Shown: positions 8,601 through 17,205, counted from the stretch's first letter. The stretch is DNA of 64,000 nt from Rufibacter sediminis (GCF_014269285.1 NZ_JACOAF010000008.1:235368-299367); one strand, 5' to 3'. The notes: generated by a model from the letters alone, not told the origin. Translations and numbers: made by a program.

Positions 8601-8915
8601 CATGCGCTGCGCCTCGCCGCCAGTGGCCGGCATCTGGAACAAGTCAAAGTTGCCGTAGCGGTCAGAGGCAAACACAATGGTTTTGCCGTCTTTGCTCCAA
8701 ATCGGCATGAAATCATGCGCTTCGTGCACGGTGAGCGGTTGGGCGGTGCCTCCGCTGGCCGGTACCCGGTACAGGTCACCTTTGTAGGTGAAGACAATGG
8801 TTTGCCCGTCTGGGGAGATGGAGGAGTAACGCAGCCAGGAGGGTGCGTTCTGGGCTTGGGCCGCACTTACCGTGCTGGCCAGCACTGCCCCGGTGAACAG
8901 TAGTTTTTTAAGCAT
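5694..8915 (-). CDS. Tricorn-type protease: TolB-like propeller, PDZ, S41 peptidase
   Basis: A 1073-residue secreted enzyme with a signal peptide ending near AQAQ (residue 22). Residues about 25-690 form TolB/WD40-like beta-propeller blades, with repeated SPDGKT and DGKTIVFASDR units. The catalytic His is H762 (ELNVSHSG), as in archaeal tricorn. A PDZ domain covers about 785-860. The S41 core follows: VVDTRNNGGGD about 922-932 and ANEANYSDG with probable nucleophile S979. Tricorn proteases degrade peptides; bacterial periplasmic versions probably recycle peptides or damaged proteins. A lysine-rich run (about 574-590) links propeller and C-terminal half. A clear terminator follows. Gene boundaries and class are firm; the substrate is unknown. 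Confidence 0.92.
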   Translation of the reverse strand: MLKKLLFTGAVLASTVSAAQAQNAPSWLRYSSISPDGQTIVFTYKGDLYRVPASGGTAQPLTVHEAHDFMPIWSKDGKTIVFASDRYGNFDLFQMPATGGEAQRMTFHSANEYPYEFSPDGKTVYFGSTRMDQAANRQFPTFAQPELYKVALGGGRVQQVLTTPAEEVKLNQNGQIMLYQDKKGGENQWRKHHVSSVARDLWSFDTKTGKHTKLTTYAGEDRTPVFSDNDKTIYYLSEESGTFNVHRMAADKPGTSTKVTNFTKHPVRFLTASNNGVLCFGFDGDLYTLQGNGTPQKVNVVIATDVKSNNERIVPVAGNGVQDLAVSPNGKEVAFIYRGEVFVSAVEGSATKRITNTPEQERHVSFSPDGKTLIYATERGKGWKIYQTQITRKEEPYFYASTLLNETAVINNDKENYEPQFSPDGKEIAFVEDRMTLKVYNIKDKKVRTLLTTNELFSMRENDQYFTWSPDSKWIAFDFSEPGFANGEVGLISADGKGKKINLTESGYQDDSPQWMAGGNMLIWNSTREGMRAQANSGGAQSDIFAMFMTQGAYDKFRLSKEDYALVKEDDEKAAKDKEKAKKKKKDEELAIDWEGLKTRKARLTLHSSQLGDALVSKDGETLYYLARFEKGYNLWSTNLRTKETKMAVTLNANRASMDWDKDFKNLFLLADGRVIKLDPAANKQENVAISGDMNLNVAAERAFMFEHVWRRTNKTFYTAGFHGANWAALKTDYEKYLPHISNNYEFSEMLSELLGELNVSHSGSSFSNVPVNADATASLGIFYDPAFTGNGLKIDEVILEGPLQRAGFDVKPGMVIEKIDGETLSSDKDYAQFLNRKAGKNTLVTIYDPASKKRRDITVKPISPGEESTLLYKRWVRRNAEEVDRLSNGQLGYVHIPGMNDPSYRTVYEEVMGKYANRKGMVVDTRNNGGGDLVADLAMFLSGKQFLNYTTDNRSTGIEPSFRWTKPSIALANEANYSDGHCFAFSYQDLKLGKLVGMPVPGTCTFAGWESLQDNSVRWGVPPLGVKDVQGRYLENLQTEPDVKVMNEYELVSKGKDQQLEVAVQELLKEVK

Positions 8916-9077
8916 AGAAGGGTTGAAATGCGCAGTAAGATACGGAGAGCTTGGATGATATAAAAGAGAAGAAACTGCGCCTACGGCTTAGAATAATAGC
9001 TTCTGAAGGAGCGTGTACCTGGTAGTAGCACAGACCTGGAGTGCAGATAAATCAATGTGATCAAGATTGAGAGTATC

Positions 9078-9115
9078 CGTTTTGAGGATCGAATCCAGAA
9101 AACACCTTTAAAACA
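9078..9115. repeat. P37 palindrome, degenerate left arm
   Basis: CGTTTTGAGGATCGAATC then CAGAAAACACCTTTAAAACA. The right half matches the family well. Confidence 0.6.
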
Positions 9116-9329
9116 GTAATTCCAGATTAACTACTCTAGTGATAATAGGCTTATATACTTCTTTATCCCTTTCTATTATAATTGGTGTAAGTTTTTAGAT
9201 TAATGAATTGAATAATAATGTCTTATACAGGTTTAGGGGCTGATTTATTAAATTCATTCTATATTTAATTTGGAATAAATCTAAATAGGTCGTTAGTTTG
9301 TCACTGTTTAGAAAGTGTCTAAATAATAG

Positions 9330-9363
9330 CTCAGGAGTAATGTTGACGAACCTTCCTCCTGAG
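9330..9363 (+). promoter_or_regulatory. Small hairpin before the siderophore receptor gene
   Basis: Arms CTCAGGAG (9330-9337) and CTCCTGAG (9356-9363) enclose 18 nt and end 38 bases before the start codon. It could be a leader hairpin or the terminator of a short leader transcript; no function is shown. Confidence 0.35.
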
Positions 9364-9401
9364 TTGCAAATGAACCCCCTTTAGATTTAAACCTCTATAC
9401 C

Positions 9402-11843
9402 ATGTTCAAAAAGCTTACCCTATATACCTTCATTCTGCTCTTCAGCCATGTTGCCATGGCGCAACGCCATACCTCCACAATTAGAGGAACTGTCACCCAG
9501 GAGAACGGCACGCCGCTGGCCTTTGCCACCGTTGCCTTGGTGGGCACCTCCTACGGAACCTCCACCAATGAAGCCGGTTTCTATGAACTAAAGCCTCTGG
9601 CCGAAGGAACCTACCAGATCCGGATTTCCATGCTGGGGTTTCAAACCTTAGACAAAAAGTTTCAACTGTTAAGCAATCAGGAACTGGAGCTGTCTTTTGC
9701 CTTGAAGCCGGTAGCCAACCAGATTGGGCAGGTAGAAGTGTTCGGGGAGCGGGAGAAACAGCCCGATAAGTTAGATGCCATCACCCGACTTCCTTTAAAA
9801 CCCGTGGACCAACTTCAGTCCATCTCTGTTATCTCTGACCGCTTAATTGAGCAGCAAGGTGCGTTGACGGTGATGGAAGCGGCCCGCAACGTGCCGGGGG
9901 TGTATACCTATTCCACCTACGGCGGCGTGCGCGAAAGTATTTCCTCCCGTGGTTTCCGCGGAATTCCCACCCTCAAGAACGGCGTGCGCGTGATGACCGA
10001 TTTCCGAGGCATGGGTTTCTCCACTGATATGCAGGGCGTGGAGAGCATTCAGGTGCTGAAAGGAGCTACCTCGGTGACCATGGGCGCGGCCGATGATCTT
10101 GGTGGCCCCGGCGGAATTGTAAACGTGGTGACCAAAACGCCTAAGTTTGAGAACGGCGGAAAAGCCTCGTTGCGCGTGGGTAGCTGGGGATTAGTTCGTC
10201 CTACCTTTGATGTGCAGGGCGTCCTGAACGAGACCAACACGCTGGCCTTCCGGTTGAACGGAGCCTATGAGCGCGGCGGAAAATACCGCGATCATATGGA
10301 GAAAGAATCGTTCTACATCAATCCTTCTTTGGCCTGGCGCCCAGATGCCAAAACCTCGGTAATTCTGGAGATGGATTACTTCAACAACAACCAAACCATT
10401 GACGCCGGTACGGTGAATCTTAGTGTGGGCAACAAAGAGAACAAAATCTATGACCTGCCCACCGACCAGTTCCTGGGTTTTGAGTCAGACCTTTCAATCG
10501 TGAAACACACGACGTTTGCCGCCAGAATCAAGCGTGATTTGAATGACCAGTTCTACCTGCGGGCAGCCTATTTCCGATCTAACTATGACTCAGACGCGAT
10601 CAGGACTTCTTTGTCGGCGGTAAAAGCCAATCCGGCCAATGACATCAACGTCAATCAGGTCACCATCTTCAACCGATCCATCGGGCATAACCAGGCTCGG
10701 GTAGATAAAACCAGCGTCTTCCAGATGGATTTGGTGGGGGTAGACGTGGAGACTGGTTTCCTGAAACACACGCTGCAGGCCGGGTTTGATTACAGAACCA
10801 TCAACCTGACCCAGCCGATTTTCAATACCCTGGCCATTGACCAGATCAACGTGCTGGACCCGGCTACTATCACCAATACCTTACCCAGTGCCACGCCTAA
10901 CTTTACCAAAACCGGCGGTACGCAGTCGTTTGACACCAGAGTGGGCCTCATGTTCCAGGATGTGATTCAGGTAACGCCTTGGGCCAGATTATACGGTAGC
11001 CTCCGTTACAGCACCACCCAAACCAATTCGCCGGAAGGTTCCCGAATTGAACGTTCTAATTACTGGAATCCGCTGGGCGGGGTGGTGTTCACCCTCAAGG
11101 AAGGCTTGAACCTGTTTGGTTCCTATACCAACAGTACCAACCCAAGATCAGCCTCGGTGGTGGATGCGAACGGAAACACCTTGGGAGCCGAGCGTATTGA
11201 CCAGATTGAAGCGGGAATCAAGTCCAGCTGGCTCAACGATCGGTTCAGAGCAAACTTGACGCTCTACAAAATCAACAACAAAGACATGAACCTGGAAGTG
11301 TTCAGGGTAGATGAAGCCGGCGCGGTGGTGCCTACGGGCTATTTCACCAAAGGCGGAAACGATGAGCGCAAAGGCGTGGAAGTGGAACTGACCGGAAGAA
11401 TTCTGCCTAATCTGGAACTGGTTACCGGGTACGCCTACATTGATGCCCAATACAAAGAACACACTACCTTTGTGCCGGGCTCATCGCCTAACAACACGCC
11501 CAAGCACACTTTCAACGCCTGGGCAAACTACTCAGTGCTGGTAGGTGCCTTGAGAGGAGCCAACATCGGGGTAGGGGCCTATTACCTGGGCAAGCGTCCG
11601 TACAATGACTGGACCCTGGAAGGCGTGCAGTACCACAACATTGACCCCAACACCGCTCCTTGGTACAACAAGGCTTACACCACGGTGAATGCGCAGATTG
11701 GCTATGACTTTCACGAACACTGGGGAGTGCGGGTGCTGTTCAACAACATCCTGGACGAAGTTGGGTTTGACGCCTACCGTACCTCCTTCATTGACAGAAT
11801 ACAACCCAGAAATTTCTCGGGCACACTTACCTATCGTTTCTAA
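9402..11843 (+). CDS. TonB-dependent siderophore receptor
   Basis: An 813-residue outer-membrane receptor, starting with a signal peptide (MFKKLTLYTFILLFSHVAMA). Residues about 25-110 form a carboxypeptidase-like regulatory domain (IRGTVTQENGTPLAFATVALVGTS), usual in Bacteroidota receptors. The plug domain follows (RNVPGVYTYSTYGG, SISSRGFRGIP, VESIQVLKGATSVTMG, GGIVNVVTKTP). The rest is a beta-barrel ending in aromatic F (LTYRF), the outer-membrane sorting signal. Plug motifs match the FhuE/FpvA-type siderophore group. It imports ferric siderophores using TonB energy. The PepSY membrane protein 86 bases downstream probably helps release or reduce the imported iron. The exact siderophore is unknown. 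Confidence 0.92.
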   Translation: MFKKLTLYTFILLFSHVAMAQRHTSTIRGTVTQENGTPLAFATVALVGTSYGTSTNEAGFYELKPLAEGTYQIRISMLGFQTLDKKFQLLSNQELELSFALKPVANQIGQVEVFGEREKQPDKLDAITRLPLKPVDQLQSISVISDRLIEQQGALTVMEAARNVPGVYTYSTYGGVRESISSRGFRGIPTLKNGVRVMTDFRGMGFSTDMQGVESIQVLKGATSVTMGAADDLGGPGGIVNVVTKTPKFENGGKASLRVGSWGLVRPTFDVQGVLNETNTLAFRLNGAYERGGKYRDHMEKESFYINPSLAWRPDAKTSVILEMDYFNNNQTIDAGTVNLSVGNKENKIYDLPTDQFLGFESDLSIVKHTTFAARIKRDLNDQFYLRAAYFRSNYDSDAIRTSLSAVKANPANDINVNQVTIFNRSIGHNQARVDKTSVFQMDLVGVDVETGFLKHTLQAGFDYRTINLTQPIFNTLAIDQINVLDPATITNTLPSATPNFTKTGGTQSFDTRVGLMFQDVIQVTPWARLYGSLRYSTTQTNSPEGSRIERSNYWNPLGGVVFTLKEGLNLFGSYTNSTNPRSASVVDANGNTLGAERIDQIEAGIKSSWLNDRFRANLTLYKINNKDMNLEVFRVDEAGAVVPTGYFTKGGNDERKGVEVELTGRILPNLELVTGYAYIDAQYKEHTTFVPGSSPNNTPKHTFNAWANYSVLVGALRGANIGVGAYYLGKRPYNDWTLEGVQYHNIDPNTAPWYNKAYTTVNAQIGYDFHEHWGVRVLFNNILDEVGFDAYRTSFIDRIQPRNFSGTLTYRF

Positions 11844-11929
11844 ACTTATCCAGACCTTTGTCTTCTCCGCTGCCGGTGCTTCTGTGCCGGCAGCTTTTCT
11901 GCAAAAAAACAAACTAACCTACCGCGCAC

Positions 11930-13249
11930 ATGAAAAAGAAGTTTACCTGGCGAAAATTGTTCACTGACATTCACCTCTGGTTGGGCTTGGCCAGTGGGTT
12001 GGTATTGTTTGTGGTATGCCTTACCGGCACCATTTTCACGTTCCACACCGAGATTGAAGAGATGCTGGAGCCGGAGAAATACAACTTGCAGGTGCCGGCC
12101 AACGCAACTGCTCTTTCGCCAGATGAACTGATTTCAAAACTTCAGCAAACCCTAAAGGGGAAAGTAACAGCCCTGCAGATTCCGCAGGACCCGGCCAAAC
12201 CGTACCGCCTCACCCTTAAAAAAGAAGAAGGGGGCCGCGGTGGGAAACCCGGTGGCGAGAAAGCCAAAGGGGGAGATAATGCCCGCGCCATGGCCGGTGG
12301 ACCGGCGGCCGGAAAAGGCGGAGAAGGGAAAAAAGGCGGCAAAGGTGGCCCCGGCGGTCCAGGCGGAGGCGGACGTGGCACTACCTACCTCGTAAACCAA
12401 TACACCGGTGAAGTGAAAGGAACCACCGAAGGACCGGCCCACGGCTTTTTTGAAGTGGTGGAAGGCCTGCACCGGACGCTGATGGTGAAAGGAGAGCCCG
12501 GAGCGCTGAACCCCGGTAAGATCATTGTGGGCGGTTCTACCATCATCTTCGTGTTCCTCATCATCACCGGTCTGGTGATCTGGTTCCCTAAGAAACTGAA
12601 GAACTGGAAGCAGGGCCTGAAAATCAAAACCGACGGCAACTGGAAACGCATCAACCATGATTTGCACAATTCCCTGGGCTTCTATTCCTCTTTCCTGTTG
12701 CTGATCATGGCCCTCACCGGCCTCTGCTGGTCGTTTGACTGGTACCGCGAAGGCGCCAGTGCCGTGCTGGGTGACCAGATCTTCAAGCAGCGCGGGGAAA
12801 AACCCATGAACTCAGATCTGGCCGGTTTCACCACGCAAAAACCGGCCCTGGTAGATTTCATTAAAATCGCTGACGGAGTTCTGCCCTACGAGGGGAATTA
12901 CCGCATCTCTCTACCCGCAGATTCAGCCGCTGCGATGGTCCTGACCAAAACCCAAAGCGGATTCTTCACCCTCTCGGCGGCAGACAAAGTGCAGCTGGAT
13001 CAGTACACCGGCAAAGCCATCAAAGTGGAGAAGTTCGCGGATAAAAAGTTCAATGAGAAGATAGCCGCCAGCGTGAGGGGTATGCACCTGGGCGAAATCT
13101 TCGGAACGTTCTCCAAGATCATCTACTTTATCTGCTGCCTCATTGCCACCAGCTTGCCCATTACCGGTACCTTGATCTGGTGGAACAAACTCAAGAAGAA
13201 ATCCAGCAAGCAAGCCGTTTCTTCCAGAGCGGCTGTCTCCAGAGTATAA
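11930..13249 (+). CDS. PepSY-associated TM helix protein (PiuB-like) with glycine-rich insert
   Basis: A 439-residue inner-membrane protein of the iron-regulated PepSY-TM family that accompanies siderophore receptors. The first membrane helix (about residues 14-38) follows the signature KLFTDIHLWLGL. Helix 2 is near 195-215 (IIVGGSTIIFVFLIITGLVIW), helix 3 near 245-265, and the last near 385-410. The PepSY fold lies between helix 1 and 2 but is split by a low-complexity block at about residues 99-150 rich in Gly, Lys and Pro (KKGGKGGPGGPGGGG). TTYLVNQYTGEV then resumes the domain. Family members are proposed to reduce ferric siderophores or take part in heme/iron handling. It is likely cotranscribed with the receptor upstream. 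Confidence 0.88.
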   Translation: MKKKFTWRKLFTDIHLWLGLASGLVLFVVCLTGTIFTFHTEIEEMLEPEKYNLQVPANATALSPDELISKLQQTLKGKVTALQIPQDPAKPYRLTLKKEEGGRGGKPGGEKAKGGDNARAMAGGPAAGKGGEGKKGGKGGPGGPGGGGRGTTYLVNQYTGEVKGTTEGPAHGFFEVVEGLHRTLMVKGEPGALNPGKIIVGGSTIIFVFLIITGLVIWFPKKLKNWKQGLKIKTDGNWKRINHDLHNSLGFYSSFLLLIMALTGLCWSFDWYREGASAVLGDQIFKQRGEKPMNSDLAGFTTQKPALVDFIKIADGVLPYEGNYRISLPADSAAAMVLTKTQSGFFTLSAADKVQLDQYTGKAIKVEKFADKKFNEKIAASVRGMHLGEIFGTFSKIIYFICCLIATSLPITGTLIWWNKLKKKSSKQAVSSRAAVSRV

Positions 13250-13259
13250 AAGGCGTGGC

Positions 13260-13298
13260 TGTTTTTGGGCTGTTTTCGGAAAACTAGCCCCAGAATGA
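13260..13298. repeat. P37 palindrome
   Basis: TGTTTTTGGGCTGTTTTC then GGAAAACTAGCCCCAGAA. It begins 10 bases after the stop of the PepSY gene and precedes a 29-bp hairpin. Confidence 0.7.
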
Positions 13299-13305
13299 AA
13301 GCTCA

Positions 13306-13368
13306 CGAAAAGCATGAAAGCAAAAGGCCTGAACAAATCGTTCAGGCCTTTTGCTTTCATGCTTTTCG
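13306..13368. terminator. Perfect 29-bp hairpin between convergent genes
   Basis: Arms 13306-13334 and 13340-13368 are exact complements with loop AAATC. The central GCCTGAAC/GTTCAGGC part is followed on either strand by T-rich sequence inside the arm, so the shorter stem can act as a bidirectional intrinsic terminator for the PepSY gene (+) and the amidase (-). The perfect extension is far longer than a terminator needs. Confidence 0.85.
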
Positions 13369-13403
13369 TTTTCGGCCTGATTCTTCAAAAACGGCCCTAA
13401 AAC
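13367..13403. repeat. P37 palindrome
   Basis: CGTTTTCGGCCTGATTC then CAAAAACGGCCCTAAAAC. Its first bases overlap the end of the long hairpin, and it ends 3 bases from the amidase stop codon. Confidence 0.75.
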
Positions 13404-13406
13404 AGC

Positions 13407-15068
13407 TTACGACGGATTGGTGGTTCTCAGGAACTGCGGGGCTTTGCGGTGCTTGGACACCTGCTCGTAGGCGTAGGCAATGCTCAGTAGCTGTGGCTCA
13501 GAATACGCCCTTCCGAAGAAGGAAATGCCCACGGGAAGTCCCTGCACCTGCCCCAGCGGCACGGAAATATGCGGGTACCCCGAAATGGCCGCCGGGGTAG
13601 AGAGACCGTAGCCGGTAAAGGAATCGCCGTTCACCAGGTCAATGCACCAGGACGGACCGTACGTGGGGCCGGTGATGGCATCCAGGTTGTGGTCTTTCAT
13701 GATCTTGTCAATGGCCGCCTTGGAGCCGGAAAGCTGCTTGGCCACGGCCTCTTTGTATTCCTTCGTGTTCAGGTCGCCCAGTTTGTCAGACATCTCCAGA
13801 ATTTCCTGCTTGAAGAACGGCATAGAGGTGGCTTCATGCTGCTTGTTGAATTCAATGACATCGCTCAGGGTTTTCACTTGGGCATTAGCGGTAGCCAGGT
13901 ACTTGTTCACGCCATCCTTGAACTCGTATTGCAGAATCTTGAAGCTGTTGGCAGAGACTTCCCTGATCTGCTTCATCACTTCCACCTCCACAATAGTAGC
14001 GCCTTTGCTTTTCAGTTGCTCCAGCGCCTGCTGCAACAACGCATCAATGGCCACATGGCCTTTCAGGAACGATTTCTCCACGCCAATGCGCTTGCCCTGC
14101 AAGCCGTTAGCATCCAGGAATTTGGTGTAATCGGGGTGCGCTTTGCCGGTGCTTTCTTTGGTAATGCTGTCGTTCGGGTCTACGCCGGCCAAGACGCTCA
14201 GCAGAATGGCGGCATCGGCGACGGTTCTGGCAATGGGGCCGGCGGTGTCCTGCGTATGCGAGATGGGGATGATGCCGGAGCGGCTCACCAGCCCTACGGT
14301 AGGTTTAAAGCCCACCACGCCGCTCACGGCCGAGGGGCACACGATGGAGCCGTTGGTCTCGGTACCCACGGCCACGGCGCACAGGTTCGCCGATACCGCC
14401 ACGCCTGATCCGGAGCTGGAGCCGCAGGGTGTGCGGTCCAGCACGTAGGCGTTTTTGGTTTGGCCGCCCCGGCCGCTCCAGCCGCTGGATGACTCCGTAG
14501 ACCGGAAGTTCGCCCACTCGCTCAGATTGGTTTTCCCGATGAGCACGGCTCCGGCGTTCCGCAGTTGCGTCACAATGAAGGCATCTTTGGCGGCTTTGTT
14601 CTGGGCCAGCGCCAGGGCACCCGCCGAAGTGCTCATCTTGTCATGGGTGTCTACGTTGTCTTTCACCATCACCGGAATGCCGTGCAGCGGACCACGCACT
14701 TTGCCGGCTTTGCGTTCCTGGTCCATCGCCTCGGCGATCTGCAACGCGTCTGGGTTCACTTCAATGACCGAGTTGGTTTTGGGGCCGCTTTTGTCCACCG
14801 CCTGGATGCGGTCTAAGTAAAGCTGGGTGATGGCTTTGGAGGTAAGTTCGCCGCTCTGCATCTTGCGTTGCAGCTCCTGAATGGTCACTTCGTTCAGTTG
14901 GAAGTCGGTTGGGGAAGCAGCAGGTGACGCGGGAGCGGCGGTTGCTGGGGCAGCTGCTTGCTTGGCCGGTGGCGTACTGCTGGCCGAGGTGGCGCAGGCG
15001 CCCAGCCCCAGCGCTGAAAAGGAGATGCCGGCCAAAGAACCGGTTCTTAAGAAATTACGTCTGTTCAT
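13407..15068 (-). CDS. Tat-exported amidase, amidase-signature family
   Basis: About 553 residues. The start chosen is ATG at 15068, giving MNRRNFLRTGSLAG, a Tat twin-arginine signal with a lipobox-like LGLGAC. An ATG 10 codons upstream (15098) is possible. An Ala/Pro/Ser-rich linker follows the Cys. The amidase-signature fold holds the full Ser-cisSer-Lys triad: Lys in PVMVKDNVDT, the GSSSGSG loop, and the nucleophile Ser in GTETNGSI. Such enzymes hydrolyse amides to acid and ammonia. This one is exported and anchored, so it is not a GatA subunit. Substrate unknown, possibly peptide or cell-wall amides. It is convergent with the PepSY gene across a long hairpin. Confidence 0.9.
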   Translation of the reverse strand: MNRRNFLRTGSLAGISFSALGLGACATSASSTPPAKQAAAPATAAPASPAASPTDFQLNEVTIQELQRKMQSGELTSKAITQLYLDRIQAVDKSGPKTNSVIEVNPDALQIAEAMDQERKAGKVRGPLHGIPVMVKDNVDTHDKMSTSAGALALAQNKAAKDAFIVTQLRNAGAVLIGKTNLSEWANFRSTESSSGWSGRGGQTKNAYVLDRTPCGSSSGSGVAVSANLCAVAVGTETNGSIVCPSAVSGVVGFKPTVGLVSRSGIIPISHTQDTAGPIARTVADAAILLSVLAGVDPNDSITKESTGKAHPDYTKFLDANGLQGKRIGVEKSFLKGHVAIDALLQQALEQLKSKGATIVEVEVMKQIREVSANSFKILQYEFKDGVNKYLATANAQVKTLSDVIEFNKQHEATSMPFFKQEILEMSDKLGDLNTKEYKEAVAKQLSGSKAAIDKIMKDHNLDAITGPTYGPSWCIDLVNGDSFTGYGLSTPAAISGYPHISVPLGQVQGLPVGISFFGRAYSEPQLLSIAYAYEQVSKHRKAPQFLRTTNPS

Positions 15069-15118
15069 TCGTTTGGATTTTGTAGTAAGATACTTCATCC
15101 GGGGCTAAAATGAAATCC

Positions 15119-15156
15119 CTCTTTGCGCCTCTTTTTGGAAAAATGCCCCTAAAACG
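15119..15156. repeat. P37 palindrome
   Basis: CTCTTTGCGCCTCTTTTTGG then AAAAATGCCCCTAAAACG. The right arm is canonical. It lies between the divergent amidase and P1 peptidase genes. Confidence 0.6.
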
Positions 15157-15230
15157 CCCGGGTGTTTTCCGTAAAAGGAAGCTTTATTCCCGCAGAACCA
15201 ATAGATTTACCCCGGTTACTTCCCAAGCGC

Positions 15231-16370
15231 ATGAAACGGTTCCTGCTTCTCTTCTTTCTGATGATGAACGTCACTGGTTTTTCCCACGCCCAAGACCGAA
15301 AACGGGTGCGGGAGTACGGCATTCAGATTGGCGTATTGCCCACCGGGAAACTCAACGCCCTCACTGATGTGCCCGGCGTGCAGGTGGGCCAGGTCACCCT
15401 GAATAAAGGCCAGGACATCCGGACAGGGGTAACAGCCATTCTTCCGCATGCGGGTAATCTGTTCCAGGCGAAAGTGCCGGCGGCGGTGTTTGTGGGCAAC
15501 GGTTTCGGGAAGCTGGCGGGAATGACGCAGGTGCAGGAACTGGGTAATCTGGAGTCGCCTATCATCCTGACCAACACTTTGGGCGTAGCCACCGCCATGA
15601 ACGCCGTGATCACGCACACCCTGCAGCTGCCCGGCAACGAGAAAGTGCAATCGGTGAACGCGGTGGTGGGCGAAACCAACGACGGTGGCTTGAACGACAT
15701 CCGGGGCCGACACGTCACCGAGAAACACGTGCTGGAAGCCATTCAGAAGGCTAAATCCGGGCCAGTGGAAGAAGGAAACGTGGGCGCGGGCACCGGCACG
15801 GTCTGCTTCGGGTTCAAAGGCGGCATCGGGACCTCTTCGCGGCAGCTTCCGGCCAGTCTGGGCGGTTACACCGTGGGGGTGCTGGTGCAAACCAATTTCG
15901 GGGGCGTGCTGCAGGTGGCCGGGGTACCGGTAGGGGAGGAACTGGAACGCTTCTCCTTCCGGGAGCAGATATTGAAGAAGGCCGATGGCTCGTGCATGAT
16001 CATCGTGGCGACGGATGCGCCCGTGGATGCCCGCAACCTGGAACGGATGGCGAAACGGGCCATGCTGGGCCTGGGGAAAACCGGCGGCATTGTGTCCAAC
16101 GGCAGCGGCGATTACGTCATCGCTTTTTCGGCGCACCCGGCTCTCCGGATTCCGTATGAAAGTCGGGAGAAAACCCAAACCATGACGCTGCTGCGCAACG
16201 ATGAAATGTCGCCGCTGTTCATGGCCACCATTGAAGCCACCGAAGAGGCCATTCTCAACTCCCTGTTCAAAGCCGAAACCACCGTTGGGAAAGACAAAAA
16301 CAAAGTAGAGGCCCTGCCTCTGGATAAAACCTTAGAGATTTTAAAGAAACACCATGTCATCAGACCATAA
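15231..16370 (+). CDS. P1-family peptidase (DmpA/aminopeptidase type), secreted
   Basis: 379 residues from the start chosen at 15231, which gives a clean signal peptide (MKRFLLLFFLMMNVTGFSHA). A longer frame begins at 15162 but its extra residues look non-coding. The DmpA fold is clear: LTDVPGVQVGQVTL, the glycine-rich NDGGLNDIRGRHV, then GNVGAGTGTVCFGFKGGIG followed by TSSR. The family is autocleaved into two chains before a Ser or Thr that becomes the N-terminal nucleophile. Family members act on N-terminal amino acids, D-amino acid amides or beta-peptides. The next gene overlaps by 17 bases, so the two are translationally coupled. The residue at the cleavage site is not assigned with certainty. 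Confidence 0.88.
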   Translation: MKRFLLLFFLMMNVTGFSHAQDRKRVREYGIQIGVLPTGKLNALTDVPGVQVGQVTLNKGQDIRTGVTAILPHAGNLFQAKVPAAVFVGNGFGKLAGMTQVQELGNLESPIILTNTLGVATAMNAVITHTLQLPGNEKVQSVNAVVGETNDGGLNDIRGRHVTEKHVLEAIQKAKSGPVEEGNVGAGTGTVCFGFKGGIGTSSRQLPASLGGYTVGVLVQTNFGGVLQVAGVPVGEELERFSFREQILKKADGSCMIIVATDAPVDARNLERMAKRAMLGLGKTGGIVSNGSGDYVIAFSAHPALRIPYESREKTQTMTLLRNDEMSPLFMATIEATEEAILNSLFKAETTVGKDKNKVEALPLDKTLEILKKHHVIRP

Positions 16371-17205
16371 ATTGTACGCGTATCTGCACGATGAAATTCT
16401 GCCGCTGGACAGCGCCTACCTCCACGTAAGCGACCTGGCCATCCAGCGCGGCTACGGCATCTTCGACTTCTTCAAGACGCACCAGGGCCAGCCCCTTTTC
16501 CTGAATGATTACCTGACGCGTTTCTACGCCTCGGCGCTGCTCATGGGGCTGGAGGTGCCGCTCTCGGAAGAGGAACTCACCAGCGTCTTAACCAGGCTCA
16601 TCCAGATGAACGGCCTGACTGATTCCGGCGTGAAGATGATTTTAACCGGCGGATATTCTGAGAACGGCTATAACCCCGGGCCGCCGAACCTGATCATCCT
16701 GGAGCAGCCGCTCACGTTGCCCTCTGAGGCGCAACTGGCCACTGGCATCAAGGTCATCACCCATGAATATGTGCGGGAACTGGCGGCCGCCAAGACGATC
16801 AACTACAGCATGGGCATCCGGCTGATCCAGCAGGTAAAAGCCAAAGCCGCCGACGATGTCTTGTACCACCAGCAAGGCGTGGTGTCTGAGTTTCCGAGGA
16901 GTAACTTCTTTCTGGTCACGAAAGACAACATACTCCGCACCCCGGCGCAGGAAATCCTGAAGGGCGTTACCCGCAAGAACGTGCTGGAACTGGCCGCTAA
17001 GAAATACAAAGTAGAAGAGGGAACCGTGACCTTGGAGGACATCGCCCGGGCCAAAGAGGCGTTCATGACCAGTACCACCAAACGGGTTTTGCCCATTGTG
17101 GCCGTGGACGGCCAGCCCATTGGAGACGGAAAGCCAGGCGCAGTTTCCCTGGACCTATTGCAGGACTTGATTCAGCTGGAAGAAGCGCAACTGGAGAAAC
17201 TGTAA
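16354..17205 (+). CDS. Class IV PLP aminotransferase (D-alanine/branched-chain type)
   Basis: A 283-residue fold type IV PLP enzyme. Conserved features include RGYGIFDFFKT near the N-terminus, the Schiff-base lysine in AAAKTINYSMGIR, an EFPRSNFFLV segment (glutamate near PLP N1), and GVTRKNVLELA binding phosphate. The family comprises D-amino acid transaminase, branched-chain aminotransferase and aminodeoxychorismate lyase; sequence alone does not decide which. It overlaps the P1-family peptidase by 17 bases. Coupling to a peptidase that may release amino acids suggests amino acid catabolism, but this is inference. A P37 copy follows. Confidence 0.88.
   Translation: MSSDHKLYAYLHDEILPLDSAYLHVSDLAIQRGYGIFDFFKTHQGQPLFLNDYLTRFYASALLMGLEVPLSEEELTSVLTRLIQMNGLTDSGVKMILTGGYSENGYNPGPPNLIILEQPLTLPSEAQLATGIKVITHEYVRELAAAKTINYSMGIRLIQQVKAKAADDVLYHQQGVVSEFPRSNFFLVTKDNILRTPAQEILKGVTRKNVLELAAKKYKVEEGTVTLEDIARAKEAFMTSTTKRVLPIVAVDGQPIGDGKPGAVSLDLLQDLIQLEEAQLEKL

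Larger units (their letters stand above)
8916..9401. other. Divergent promoter region between protease and siderophore receptor
   Basis: It holds a P37 copy (9078-9115), a markedly AT-rich central part and a small hairpin (9330-9363) in front of the receptor gene. Promoters for both divergent genes should lie here. I do not see a convincing Fur site. Confidence 0.5.

Noticed and set aside
8283..8903. 206-codon frame antisense to the tricorn-type protease
   Set aside because: Antisense shadow of a GC-rich coding sequence with clear family motifs on the other strand. The same applies to long antisense frames at 13569-14408, 15216-16178, 36421-37467 and 44267-45253.
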